Assembly (NCBI RefSeq): GCF_037975245.1
Contig: NC_092574.1
Location: forward strand, 5,012,713 to 5,076,712
DNA from: Apostichopus japonicus
Lineage: Eukaryota > Echinodermata > Holothuroidea > Aspidochirotida > Stichopodidae
Direction of reading: 5' to 3'
DNA length: 64,000 nt
Position numbers and translations under genes: made by a program
Shown: in pieces, positions 51,680 through 62,087 of the stretch
Layout: every line of letters begins with the position of its first letter
Numbering within the stretch: position 1 is the first letter of the stretch
The notes under the pieces: model-generated
Databases searched by the model: none
Seen by the model: the letters and a program-made list of their open reading frames with translations, nothing else
What the model was told of the DNA's origin: nothing

Positions 51680-51888
51680 TTAACTACTGACACTGTGTAA
51701 AAGCAGGGAGTTTCCATAACAACTCCCTGGTGAAAGTAAGTTGGCCTGATGTTTCGATCCTAGCAGGATCTTCTTCAGAGGCTAAATGACAAGTACTGTT
51801 ACTGTTACTTGTCATTTAGCCTCTGAAGAAGATCCTGCTAGGATCGAAACTTCAGGCCAACTTACTTTTACACAGTGTCAGTAGTTAA
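51680..51888. mobile_element. 209-bp palindromic foldback element flanked by TTAA
   Basis: Two long inverted arms (CTACTGACACTGTGTAAAAG ... GATCCTAGCAGGATCTTCTT ... AAATGACAAGTA) fold back around a ~10-base loop (CTGTTACTGT, 51793-51802). TTAA occurs at both outer ends (51680-51683 and 51885-51888) and may be a target duplication. The left arm alone carries an extra ~29-bp hairpin, CAGGGAGTTTCCATAACAAC then TCCCTGGTG, bracketed by AAAG. Confidence 0.85.
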
Positions 51889-52089
51889 CATATTTAGGTC
51901 ACCAGACTCAAACGTTTGGAAACAAACTTAATTATAAACATAACCCACATCAGGATAAACAACATCAATATCCAACTATGTATGATGGGTGAACATCCCA
52001 TTTGTAGTGACATGTGACCTCCAGTAACAAAAGCACCAAGCATGGTGACTCCACTTACTGTACCATAACAAAACACACCCTGTCTTGTG

Positions 52090-53292
52090 GTTCAGATGTT
52101 AACACAGTTTGTAGGCTAGGTATATTTGTGGTAGTTAATACAGATGTTTGTAGGCTAGGTAGATTTGTGGTGCGTTAAAGCAGCATTTTGCGTTGGGTCG
52201 CTTTTTTTCCACCTTTTTTAACATGTGCATCGATTTTTTTACATGTATCAATCATAAAACAGCAAACTAAGATACCATCCAAGTTTCACCCTGCCAAGAG
52301 CGTTAATTAGCGAGTAATTAACAATTTATATCGATAACGAGTAAAAGTGTCCTCGACAAAGTTTTCATATCTCCAAATCCACTAGTTTGAATTCCACCAA
52401 TAAGTGAATAGTATGTTTATTCATGAGCATTTTGCGTTTGGTCGCCATTTTCTACTTTTTTGACATGTCCATCGAGTTTTTTACATACATCAAATCACAA
52501 AACAGCAAATTAAGATATTAGCCAAGTTTTTCCCTGCCAAAAACGTTAATTGGCGAGTATTCCACATACAAAATTAAATCGCATTCAGTTCCTTAACCCA
52601 CTAGTTTGAATTCAACCAATCAGAGATGCAGGTTTAGTTATTAGCCGTTGCTAAAAATAGATTCAAGACTTTGCGTTGGGAGTTGTTATGCAACTCCCTG
52701 GTACAACTGCCATATAGACTGTACACAAATCAAGCGTGGTGTTATATTACGTATCTGTCAATGACGCTCGTAGTGTTTAAATATTCATATTATGGGCGAG
52801 GTTTATTGGGTTCCCAACGGAAAATATCTTGGAGAACAACAAGTTGAAATTTGCAATTTTTTCGACTTTTATGCCACCATTTGAAGTAAAATATAAATAG
52901 ATAAGCTAGTTATGTATGTCGTTATGGCATAGTGGAGTCAGTGAGGTTGAGAAATATCATAGAAAAGGACGCAAAATGCTGCTTTAATACAGATGTTTGT
53001 AGGCTAGGTAGATTTGTGGTGCATTAATACAGATGTCTGCAGGCTACAGTAGGTATATTTGTGGTGTGTTAATACAGACATTTGTGGGCTAGGTAGATTT
53101 GTGGTGCATTAATACAGATGTTTGTAGGCTAGGTAAATTTGTGGTGGTTAATACAGATGTTTGTACAGTAGGCTAGGTAGATTTGTGGTGGTTAATACAG
53201 ATGTTTGTAGGCTAGGTAGATCTGTGGTACGTTAATACAGATGTTTGTAGGCTAGGTAGATTATGTGGTGCATTAATACAGATGTTTGTAGG
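52090..53292 (+). repeat. ~40-bp minisatellite array, interrupted by a transposon
   Basis: Copies of GTTAATACAGATGTTTGTAG then GCTAGGTAGATTTGTGGTG run from about 52090 to 52178 and from 52984 to 53292. The two parts belong to one array split by the 805-bp TTAA element. Its right end is cut by another hAT-like end at 53293. Confidence 0.93.
52179..52983. mobile_element. 805-bp TTAA-target MITE (piggyBac-like insertion)
   Basis: Inverted termini AGCAGCATTTTGCG(T) and (A)CGCAAAATGCTGCT are bounded by TTAA at 52175-52178 and 52984-52987. Neighbouring units of the host minisatellite read GTGGTGCGTTAATACAGATG, so removing the element and one TTAA restores the array exactly. TTAA duplication is characteristic of piggyBac transposons, but the termini are not of the usual CCC-starting kind. 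The interior has a diverged ~250-bp internal duplication beginning GCATTTTGCGTT(G/T)GGTCGC at 52182 and 52430, and no coding capacity. Confidence 0.9.
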
Positions 53293-53480
53293 CAGTGGTT
53301 AGCCAGGATTTTTTCAGTGGGGTGGCGCTGGGGGGCTCGACCATTTCCAGCGAGGGCGTCTTGTTACTATCTAAGCAGAGCGCCACCATGGGTTGGCGCG
53401 CAGCTTAAAGGAAATTTTTTGCTAAAAGGGCCTCCCAGATCGTTGGAAATGACACTTCCCAGGCCTTGCAAGCTGCTCTA
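53293..53480. mobile_element. hAT-like MITE fragment related to the 14284 and 57159 copies
   Basis: Starts CAGTGGTTAGCCAGGATT and shares ACTATCTAAGC(A/G)GAGCGCCACCA, AAATTTTTTG, CCCAGATCG and CCAGGCCTTGC in order with the two intact elements. No right terminus or target duplication is found, so it is truncated or a different, longer relative. Confidence 0.7.
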
Positions 53481-54465
53481 AAGTTTTCTCAACATCCTTT
53501 ATTTTGAGATCCCATGTCTTGATATAGTCATCAAATAGTTTAGTGAAATAGAAGAAAAAAACAGTCTGGTAAGTTACTTTGAAATTTCTTGACATATCTT
53601 TTGTGAGTTTGACACCGGTATTGAAATTTTTCGACAATCTGCAAATTGTGCGTGGAAAATAAGGAAAGATCGACCGGGCTTTCAGCCAAGCAACACACTG
53701 AAATGACCGAGCTATATGTCAAACTGACATCAAAGATTGCGTGAAAACTCTTGGAGGATTGCATAGATCTGACTGATTCAGGCCCCATGAATTATTAATG
53801 ACAATTCCTGTTACAGCTCACTCAGGCTTTCATTATTCCAGAGATTACAGTTTCTCACACTTTCTTACACTCTCTTGCTAATGACTTTTCCACTAGCTCT
53901 TTCAACTTTCAACTTAATCTTCCAGTCTTTAAAATTAGCTTAACGAGTCATTACACTCACTAATCAAAGCAAATCCCTCGAGTGGTTCTAGGCCTTAGTC
54001 AGAGTTGTCAGTTTCAGATTTTGAAATGAAACTTGTCAGACATTTGAAATTTTACACAGAACATGGTCCAAACCTTGACAGTGCTAACACAATTAGATGG
54101 GAAGGTTCATGCAAAGACTGGAGTGAAATACTAGTGCAACTACTGTATGTACTGTAAGTATGAGCACAAAATGTATTTCTACCTTTATTTCATTAAGGAA
54201 TTAAGAATGGTGCCAGTATATCAGACACTGGCAGAAGCTGCAATGTGTGGAACACATTGACCACTTCGTTAACCAATGAGAGCATTTCAAGCAACCAAAT
54301 AAGGTTAAAACATCTTGCACATATACTACATCATACAGCCTTTCTATGGTACAATCCTTCCATCCAGGACACACATTAAAGGTTGACAATGGGGTCCATA
54401 GAATAACATATTATAGCACTCCAGGTCATTGTAGCCAGGAAGCAATGCCTCCAGTCTCAAAATCC

Positions 54466-54665
54466 CCCAAACTTACTGGTTTGGGTATTATTAATGAATG
54501 ACGATACTTACTGTACCTGTCACCAGTCTACACACTTGCTCTCAAACCTACTGTACCTGGCCTACGAATCTTCTAAGTAACTTTTTAGCATTGTACCCTG
54601 CACGGCCCCATTGATCTTCAGGGTCAATGTCCACTTTCTTCTCCCTGCCAAATCTACCATTCTCA
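54466..54665 (-). repeat. dispersed repeat (GACAGGTAAG family), long minus copy
   Basis: The complement shows GGTAGATTTGGCAGGGAG, ATTGACCCTGAAGATCAATG, GCAGGGTACAATGCTAAAA, GGTGACAGGTACAGTAAGTA and CCAGTAAGTTTGGG, extending the family on its 5' side compared with other copies. Confidence 0.6.
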
Positions 54666-55959
54666 AGACATACTGTACATATAACTATATAAACACCAGT
54701 GTGATTACATAGGAAAAACAAACACTCATCAGAGACACTATACAGTACATACTACTAAGTTGCAATTTATGGTCACGCAATGCACATAAAGTGTGTTTAT
54801 GTCAAGTGTAGAATAGTCAAGAGAATAAGGGAAATCCAAACATGAGACACTTACTGTGTCCTCATCACAAACCTACACAAGAAGGTACAGTAATAATCAT
54901 GGTAGTGACACTTTTAAAATCCCACATCACCACACTGTGCTGTACATACAGGTTTCATCCTGATCTTTTACACATTTGGAAATGTAACAGCTTGAACTGA
55001 GCAACTATTTGGAGGCTAGCTAGGGTAGATCAGGAGGAGTGTGTTTGTATAGCGCAAGGTGAAATGTACATACAATATATGATGGAACGATTGCAAACTC
55101 TTTCAGAGAAATTAAAAGATGACAAAATTATTTAGCTGAGAACAACTTATTTCTTCAGTATTTGACAGTAGGATACCTGGATCTGAGTTTACAACCTGGT
55201 ACATATGCTACAGCATAGGTAACCCCTCATCAGAGAATCTATAGACATTTCTGACTCACTACTGAATTTTTCCTACTTACTGTACAACCCTAGTTAGTAG
55301 ACTTTACAACAACCAATTCCAAAAATATCCTTGAATGTGGTGCCTCTCTTGAAATATATTTAAACTAAGTTGTTTGTTATAACAATTTCAACAATAAGGG
55401 ACAGTTGGTTACTCAAGAATCGATACCAAAATGATTTGCAGGACGTCAAAACAGCTGACTGAAAGGTATGTCACATTTTACTCAATAACACACTCACCAG
55501 TCAAAACGAATAAACGGAAAAAAATAGCAAAGGACACATTTATGAGAAGCTTCTAGATCTTATGATCTCAAGCTGTAGGGTAGAGTATCTGTGACAACTG
55601 GTGGGCCGGTATATCTGTCTGAAAGCATGTCGAGTGTGGTTAACCTCCATGAAGAGATCTCCATACAATGAAAAGACAATGAAGAATTTACCATGTCAGC
55701 CATGAGGGGCAGTCATTTTAAAGTCATCACTATAGGTAACAATGTCTGCAAAAACTGTGGTTGAGAAAAACACATTCTCTCATTCCCTCAGTAACATGAA
55801 TACCCTGGAACCCAGAAAGAATGAATGTGAAAGACACAAGTCAGATCAAAGGTTAGACAAGTCTATTTACAGTACCTATTCCTTGAAATTAGCAAACAGC
55901 TGGATGGTATGGTCCTTATTCATTTTGTATTTATGAAATTCAAAACAAGGAAAAATTCC

Positions 55960-56035
55960 AAAACTTAACAGTTTGGATATTTACCACTGTCTCCCTGCAC
56001 AACCTTTGCACTCTTGCTATACCGCGCCTGAGTGA
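55960..56035 (-). repeat. dispersed repeat (GACAGGTAAG family), partial minus copy
   Basis: The complement reads AGAGTGCAAAGGTTGTGCAG then GGAGACAGTGGTAAATATCC and AACTGTTAAGTTTTGG, in family order but diverged at the GGTAAG word. Confidence 0.5.
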
Positions 56036-57158
56036 TTAGGTATGGGAGGGGGGGGGGGAAGGGGCACCCAAATTAACAAGTGGGTAGTGGGCATAAGTCT
56101 AGAAGAATACACACAAGTAAATAAGTAGGGAAAATAACGTTACAGTCATGACGGCTGCAGGCTCAATCCTCATGCAGTCATTTGATCTGAATTTATAATC
56201 CTGCAACTCAAACACAGCAGATCTACATTGGGACTGACCTAACACGCAGGTACAGACATCATTGTATTCTCAAACTTTGGTGACCAACTCACATTACCAT
56301 CCAAAAGCCATTTCTAATGTGTTTGATGCCCTGGGAAGGTATTTAAGTTACCAACCAGAAAACCGAAATGTTAAAGTGGTTCCGGTGCTTAAACATATTC
56401 ATAGTGTGGTAAGCCACACATGTTAATATTCATGAACTTGTGCACACCAAAATGAAGAGGATTATCTATTGACTTTATGTAGCAACATATAAAGGACGGT
56501 ACCAGGACTCAGTTATCATATTGACAAAGTCTACTTAGTGATATAGTATAAAAACAGATACATGCATGAATATTAATGAGGTCAAATTTTATGATCTCAT
56601 AAGCATATATACTTACATTGCATTATCCAAGTACACGTATGAAGTTAATAGACCTACTATTTCTGAGATATTTGAGTAAGAATTTTCTAACAAAACATGT
56701 TGTTCTCCACAAATTGCTAGAATGTTAATTGACAGTACTGACTGGTAGTTTAACGGAAATGAGATTTCTGTATACATTAAACAATGGTAAATTCATTTGC
56801 ATACTGTAACGGTTTAATGTTAAATGGCAGCAAGACTATTGTGAAGGTACCCATGGTATCTTTAAAGGACCACTCAGCTCTTTTAACGCTAAGTTGTTCA
56901 TGAAAACTGGTGCAAGGTTCGCTGGACTGAGAGAGAAGTTACCAGTTAAGACCAGATAGTTCATATCTAGTATAATAGGCTGTCCTGGATGTTCCTAAGT
57001 ACAGTATATGCATTTAAATTGAGTAAATTCCACACTCACAAATTAAATGCAAACACATGAAGTGTTTTCCAGTTGCTTATGCATAGATTCTGCCTGTCTA
57101 TTGCATGTTGTGTATGATATCAAGTCAGTCCTACCTGCAGCTGATATCACTTGAAAAT

Positions 57159-57539
57159 CAGTGGCGGAGCTAGGGGTATTGGTCAGGGGGCGAGAATGGT
57201 GTGTAGGGGCGCTTTCGACACTATCTAAGCGGAGCGCCACCACAGCATACATAAATTTTTTGAGTTAATATACTCCCTAGATCGCCGAAAATGACCCTTT
57301 CCGGGCCTGGCTAATTTGCAGATAAACGAAGAATAAATAGGTGTCATCGCCATTTTGTCAGAAAATTACACACAAAAAATGTGACAAATGTCAATAGGTA
57401 GTTAAGAGCGCAAAAAAAAGGTCAATAATCGCAAATAAGTTAAAAATGGTAAAAAGCTGAAAAGGGCGCCAGCATTCCTCTTGAGTCTGTCAGGGGGGGC
57501 ATCCACCCCCCCCCTGACTGTATGGACGCTCCGCCACTG
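57159..57539. mobile_element. hAT-type MITE, 381 bp, 8-bp target duplication
   Basis: Inverted termini CAGTGGCGGAGCTAGGGG and GACGCTCCGCCACTG are flanked by TTGAAAAT on both sides (57151-57158 and 57540-57547). The interior matches 14284-14655 along its length (ACTATCTAAGCGGAGCGCCA, AAAAAGCTGAAAAGGGCGCC). It lies 71 bases past the donor of the 57611-57757 exon. Confidence 0.95.
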
Positions 57540-57610
57540 TTGAAAATACCTGCATATAGCAGAGCAACCTTGGACTTCATACAAGTAAATGCAGTATAGA
57601 AACAACTTAC

Positions 57611-57757
57611 CTCCAGACACTCCTTGCGAGACATGCAGGGCTGGCTTCAGCCCTTGGGGGTGGGCCTTCAAGTGAGGAAGATAATGTATGGCTGAAGGCA
57701 AACCTATGGACGAATTTGTATTCACAGGATCATAATGGCCGCCGCCGTGAGATGGTC
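57611..57757 (-). CDS. MGAT4: MGAT4-like, exon before the catalytic core (IHYLPHL motif)
   Basis: This 147-bp exon is phase 1 on both sides. The acceptor is TTTGGCAG at 57765-57758 and the donor GGAG|GTAAGT at 57610. It encodes a Gly/His-rich linker (PSHGGGHYDPVN), then LPSAIHYLPHLKAHPQGLKP and ALHVSQGVSGG. The segment around SAIHYLPHL and the following 'P-A-hydrophobic' stretch match the conserved vertebrate MGAT4A block reading SIYYHLPHL...LQPAV, just before the catalytic domain. An NSS sequon is present. A 381-bp hAT-type MITE ends only 71 bases downstream of the exon in transcript direction, beyond the donor. The next exon lies 41 kb away. Confidence 0.88.
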
Positions 57758-60700
57758 CTGCCAAAGAGAGATTATCGTTATTATTAATACCTCTGTGTGA
57801 GAGGAGAAAACGCTCATTCTGAAGACAAAATACTTAACTGTGAATTGTCACAAAAGGAATAGTACATATATACTAACTGATCTATATTCAGAGGAATTTA
57901 TTCCAAGCAATAATAATAATTTCAATAACTGCTTGATTGTATACCGGAATAAACTGAAACTGGTATCAGCCTCCATCATTGTTTAAATAAAACGAGATTA
58001 GTGGTAAAGGCCTATGGTCCATCCAAAAGGGACTTTTACTGGTCCAAGGTGGATGTTCTATTCACCACAATATACATGTATCTCTGCTACAGTGTACATT
58101 GATTGGTCACTCTTTGTTTGATATCTTGCAACAAAAAAGTTTGGAGCCACCCAAAGTTGCTGTTTGGACAGCCAAAAAGTAGGACCAGATTATCCGAAAG
58201 ACAACTGGAAGAAAAAATCCTTACAAAATTGCCCTGATGAAAAAGTGTCTTGTGAAAGATTTTGAAATCAAAGAAGCTGACTACAGTTCATTAATTACTA
58301 AAAATCACAAGAGCGCACAAGTCTCTCACAAGATCCATCCATAAAGTACAAGCAGAACATGGACCAATACAGATTGACTCAGAATGCTAGCCTACAGTAG
58401 TATTAAATGATTTCATTTGGGCCGGATGAAGTAACTCTGATAATGAGCTTAACTACATAATGACAGAAGCACTATAATAAATAATTAAATATCACCACTG
58501 GAAACATATATACCAAGCTGTGCCTACAGTACCTTAAAGAGTTGTTCAGGATGTATTGTACTGTATAGACTAATGCATGCTTTCAAGAGGTGTCAAAGAT
58601 AGAATTAAATATTACTGATATCGTTATTTATTATTATAATTATATTATAATAATAGTACTTATTCTAAGAGTAATCTTTAAGTGCCTTACAAATAAAAGG
58701 AACATCAAACCAAAATAACAATGAAATAAAATAAAATATCTGCACTTCAGTTGAAAGTGTTTGTAAATCACACCTGATCTGTGTTGTTGTTCTAGTACTC
58801 ACAAATGTCTAGGTTTTGGGTTCATAGTTCATACAAAGAACTCTTCCCCTTTGCACCCAGAGCAGTACACACATGTTTGTTCTGTGCATTAATGTTCAGT
58901 AGACATGCACTAACAGAAGACCGAAAGTAGTCGGCCTGAGCCAACAGTAAACCATCGACTAGACAATAATTAAGAGAAGGAACCAATTAAAATGCATGAA
59001 CACAAAACTGTGCAAAGAAGTTCACAAATCAAGGTTTTGGTATTTTATTGTACAGTAGGTCAGTGGCATGTGCAAAACAATAAGCACAACCTTCCATTTG
59101 AAGAGCACTACTTATAAAGAACAAAATTAGTTTAAATGGGCCATAGAATACCACATTTCTCTTCTAAATTGCTTTTTTTTTCTGGGGGAGGACCTCCAGA
59201 CCCCCCCACCCCATACATCAGCTTCAATGATCCCAAGCAGCATCTTTTCCTTAAAAACCCACTCAAAAGCTAGAAGTAATCTAAAATACCTACAGGTATC
59301 TCCACTTATTTTATTTACAAATTTATAATTCAAAAATCAAACCAATCATTACTTTTAGGCAGTATCTGCCTCCTTAGTTGTAATAAATCCCAAATTTCCC
59401 AATTAAACATTAATTAATAATAAAGCCCTTAGAATTTGCCTTAATATCCCTAGTTATATCGCCACTATAATAGTAAGCTCCTTGAAGCAGCAAACTCTTT
59501 ACCACTTTTTGAACAGCTAATTGTTTCAAACAAAAAATCCTAAAAAACACCCTCCTTCTTGATCACCTAATCCACGACCTCTTAATTCAATACTTAGTCC
59601 TTAAAATCTACGCTAAAAATAATCTTAAAAGTTCCCTAGATACCTTAGATTTTTTAAACTGGGAGCAGGCTTCAGCCCTGGCAGAGGGAGGGGGGCCCCT
59701 TGTTTAGGAACCCGGTGGCTAGAGGACTTGTGAGTCAAACCCCATTGGAATTGTCCTCCTCTGGGGAACAGTCCAGTCACCGGGAACTATTTTTTATTTT
59801 TACTTTTTTATTTTTTCTTAGCTTAAGGGTACATCCCGGCAGGGTGGGTTTGCCAGGTCTGGGGCAACTTCCCATTATTTTTCCTACAGTAAGTACCTCC
59901 TTTCTCTCTTAAAGCTTCCAAATTTTTGTACTGCTTGTCTTCAACCTCATTTGTTACTTTAAATTGCTCAATTGTCTGTTTTTCATCATCCAAAACAAAA
60001 CAAAAAAGTTCCAATTTACCTGCAGGAGCCGTGCCTTGCACAGCCCGAACAGGTCTGTCACTCTGACAATTGATGCAGAATGCACCATTTCAATTCTTTT
60101 CTGGGGAGGACCCCAAGGCCACCCTACCTACAGTAGGAGTCCCCCTCAATTCACAATCACAAACCCACTAGAAGGTTAGACGGCCATGAATGCATAATTA
60201 ACTTACAGTATGTATGACTCTATGAAAGCTCAGAAAAAGTCTCAGAATGGCTCTAAATAGACAACATATACTGCCATCCAAAATTCATCACACTGGTTAA
60301 AATTAAGCATGTACCATTTTGGTCTGCTGTGTGAATGACATAGCTGGCTTTAATATGAAAATATTCTAAAATGGGTCACTCACACAGACTTAACATAGAA
60401 TTAATTGTTATCTTGTCATGCTCACAATGTTTATTTTCTGATTCTTCTTCATTTTAGCTCAGTAACACTCGTAACACTCGTAACACTCTATAATTAATAA
60501 GGTCACGATGTAATGAGGGTCATATGGCTCAAATTATAAAAACAATTTAGTAGTTTATACACACAATACTATAAGAGTATTGTCATAGAGACATACTTTG
60601 CAACAAACTGACTAAATGATGCTTTATATGATGTTCTTCTGGCTCAAACCTAATTTACAGGGAGTGAATAGTAACTGGTTATTTTGATCAGTCTCAACGC

Positions 60701-61898
60701 CCAAAACAAACTGTATCTCCTTTTTGTTGGATGTCGTTCTAAAGTGTTCCTTGGAGGTTCGCTACAGTAGATACCTTAAAAGTGAGTAATCATGCGGTAT
60801 GACATTACCAGTATTGGATGGGGGGGGGGGGGAGAGTAACCAGTGGGAAACACAACTTAAAAAATATTACACAATTTCAGTCAGAGGAATGGTGTTAAAT
60901 TTAATAATGGACAACATCCTATTCTTGTTTATCGCTGCCCTCTTCTCCTGAGCCAATATCCTTGAATCGAGTAACAACTTCCTGCCCACAGCTTTTATTT
61001 CTATCTCCACAAACTGATCGTGCTAAATCTGGTTTGGATGACCACGTACAGTTGTTTTATTACATCTGTGGATTACATTTCATATCCTACTACCAGCATC
61101 TTTTCTTCAGTCCTCCAATTTCTTCATCTCATCTTGTCACTCTTACTGTAGCCTATTTACACACATCATAGTGCAAGCATCACTTTGGAGACTTAACGGT
61201 CACTGTTTTGATTTAGCTGGTCTATTAGAACTACGATGAACCCTTGTGTATCATATGTGTATATCATATGTGTATCATACATAAAATGATCTTTAGCTTC
61301 AATAAAGTTGCTTAGTTGCTCTAAAAAGCAGATCAATGTTCCAAGTACTGTATCAAGTCATACATTCCATGTTTAAACTAAAATCAAGTTATATCTGTCT
61401 AGTTCTAAGTCTGAATGCCCTCTAGGCATTCAACAAATGTATTCTATGCGATGGGCCTTTGCATGCCAAGAATGATATTTTTACTAGTTTTACCCTTCAT
61501 GAGTTATCTTGTTTACAAGGTTAACTGGTTCACACATCTCCACATTTACCAGACCACACACAAATATTAACCCTTCCTTATATTATATACCATCTACCTT
61601 ACTTCATTGTCCATAGATTGATATTTTTTACTTCAGACAATATGGTTGCATCTAGTAAAAGTGAGCAGCATGCACAGTACATAAATAAATAAGTGCTGAA
61701 AAAAAGGATGACCAATTTAGGCAAATTCACTTTGAAATAGGGATGAGAAAACACATTACCAATTTGACAGATTAGTATTTTATCTTTTACATCTACAGTA
61801 TAAATAGGGTTTAAAATGACAAACATGTATAATATCTTGATTTCAACTTTGAATGTACTTATCAAACAATACAATTTAACATATAATGCATAATTTAC
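57758..61898. other. 4.1-kb MGAT4 intron
   Basis: Between the stem exon and the IHYLPHL exon. It holds AT-rich unique sequence, an ATT-rich patch (58620-58660), C- and G-rich patches near 59170-59210 and 59690, a 10-bp triplet repeat (GTAACACTC) at 60465-60490 and a G-run near 60820. A minus-strand stretch at 59897-59975 looks exon-like but fails on phase (see rejected items). Confidence 0.7.
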
Positions 61899-62087
61899 CT
61901 GTATCCTTCTGCATAGTACGCCTTTGGCTGAATGAAATATTCCTAGCTGTTTTCTCCATCTCTCTTACTTTTCCTTGAAGGTGATGCACCTCTACAGCCC
62001 TTACATCATTCAGTCTCTCTGTATTCTCCAATCTCTTCTGAAGTTCCTGCATTCGATCTTGCCAGGAACCATCGATTGACTCGTTAT
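61899..62087 (-). CDS. MGAT4: MGAT4-like, stem-region exon (coiled coil)
   Basis: This 189-bp exon enters and leaves in phase 1. The acceptor follows a pyrimidine-rich stretch ending in TATAG at 62092-62088. The donor is G|GTAAAT at 61898. It encodes 62 full codons, rich in Glu, Arg, Gln and Leu, with heptad-like spacing in segments such as MQELQKRLENTERL and HHLQGKVREMEKT. This is the expected character of the luminal stem that follows the membrane anchor in MGAT4 proteins. N-glycosylation sequons NES and NIS are present. Sequence conservation in this part of the family is weak, so the evidence is position, coiled-coil character and matching phase: the final G completes a Gly codon with the next exon. 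An in-frame ATG lies just upstream at 62112, but I treat the upstream stretch as intron because of the strong acceptor and the absence of a membrane segment. Confidence 0.78.

Larger units (their letters stand above)
53481..57150. other. intronic sequence, no gene seen
   Basis: Unique AT-rich DNA with two minus-orientation members of the GACAGGTAAG family (54466-54665 and 55960-56035) and a G-rich run near 56048. Short open frames are unassigned. Confidence 0.55.
16627..57610. other. 41-kb MGAT4 intron
   Basis: 40,984 bp between the exons ending in GVSGG and starting with VSVVLGVP, which join without a gap against the family. The interior is repeats and unique AT-rich sequence; the individual elements are listed separately. 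I find no further minus-strand exon with family similarity, and no convincing gene of another family on either strand. Confidence 0.8.
2078..62087 (-). other. MGAT4: MGAT4-like (GnT-IV) gene, partial, five exons in window
   Basis: Five minus-strand exons join in frame through GT-AG introns. They give 209 uninterrupted codons covering the coiled-coil stem and the start of the GT54 catalytic domain. Intron lengths from 5' to 3' are 4141, 40984, 3670 and 10584 bp. The junction phases agree at every join (1/1, 1/1, 0/0, 2/2), which strongly supports one transcription unit. The family is known to transfer GlcNAc in beta-1,4 linkage to the alpha-1,3 mannose arm of N-glycans in the Golgi. The transmembrane anchor and the acidic metal-binding motif are not in the window, so the gene runs past both edges. 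No promoter is visible. Assignment to the A, B or C paralogue is not possible here; similarity to vertebrate MGAT4A/B is judged from memory of those proteins. Confidence 0.9.

Noticed and set aside
51415-51700. Overlapping plus-strand open frames of 77 and 83 codons
   Set aside because: They lie in a T/C-rich tract and encode Leu/Ser/Pro-rich sequence in two frames at once, a composition effect.
59897-59975. Minus-strand exon-like stretch (TIEQFKVTNEVEDKQYKNLE) with AG before it and GTACTT after
   Set aside because: It is in phase 0 at its start while the stem exon ends in phase 1, and its 79 bases would shift the frame into the 57611-57757 exon. The flanking exons already join cleanly. It may be a relic of another element.
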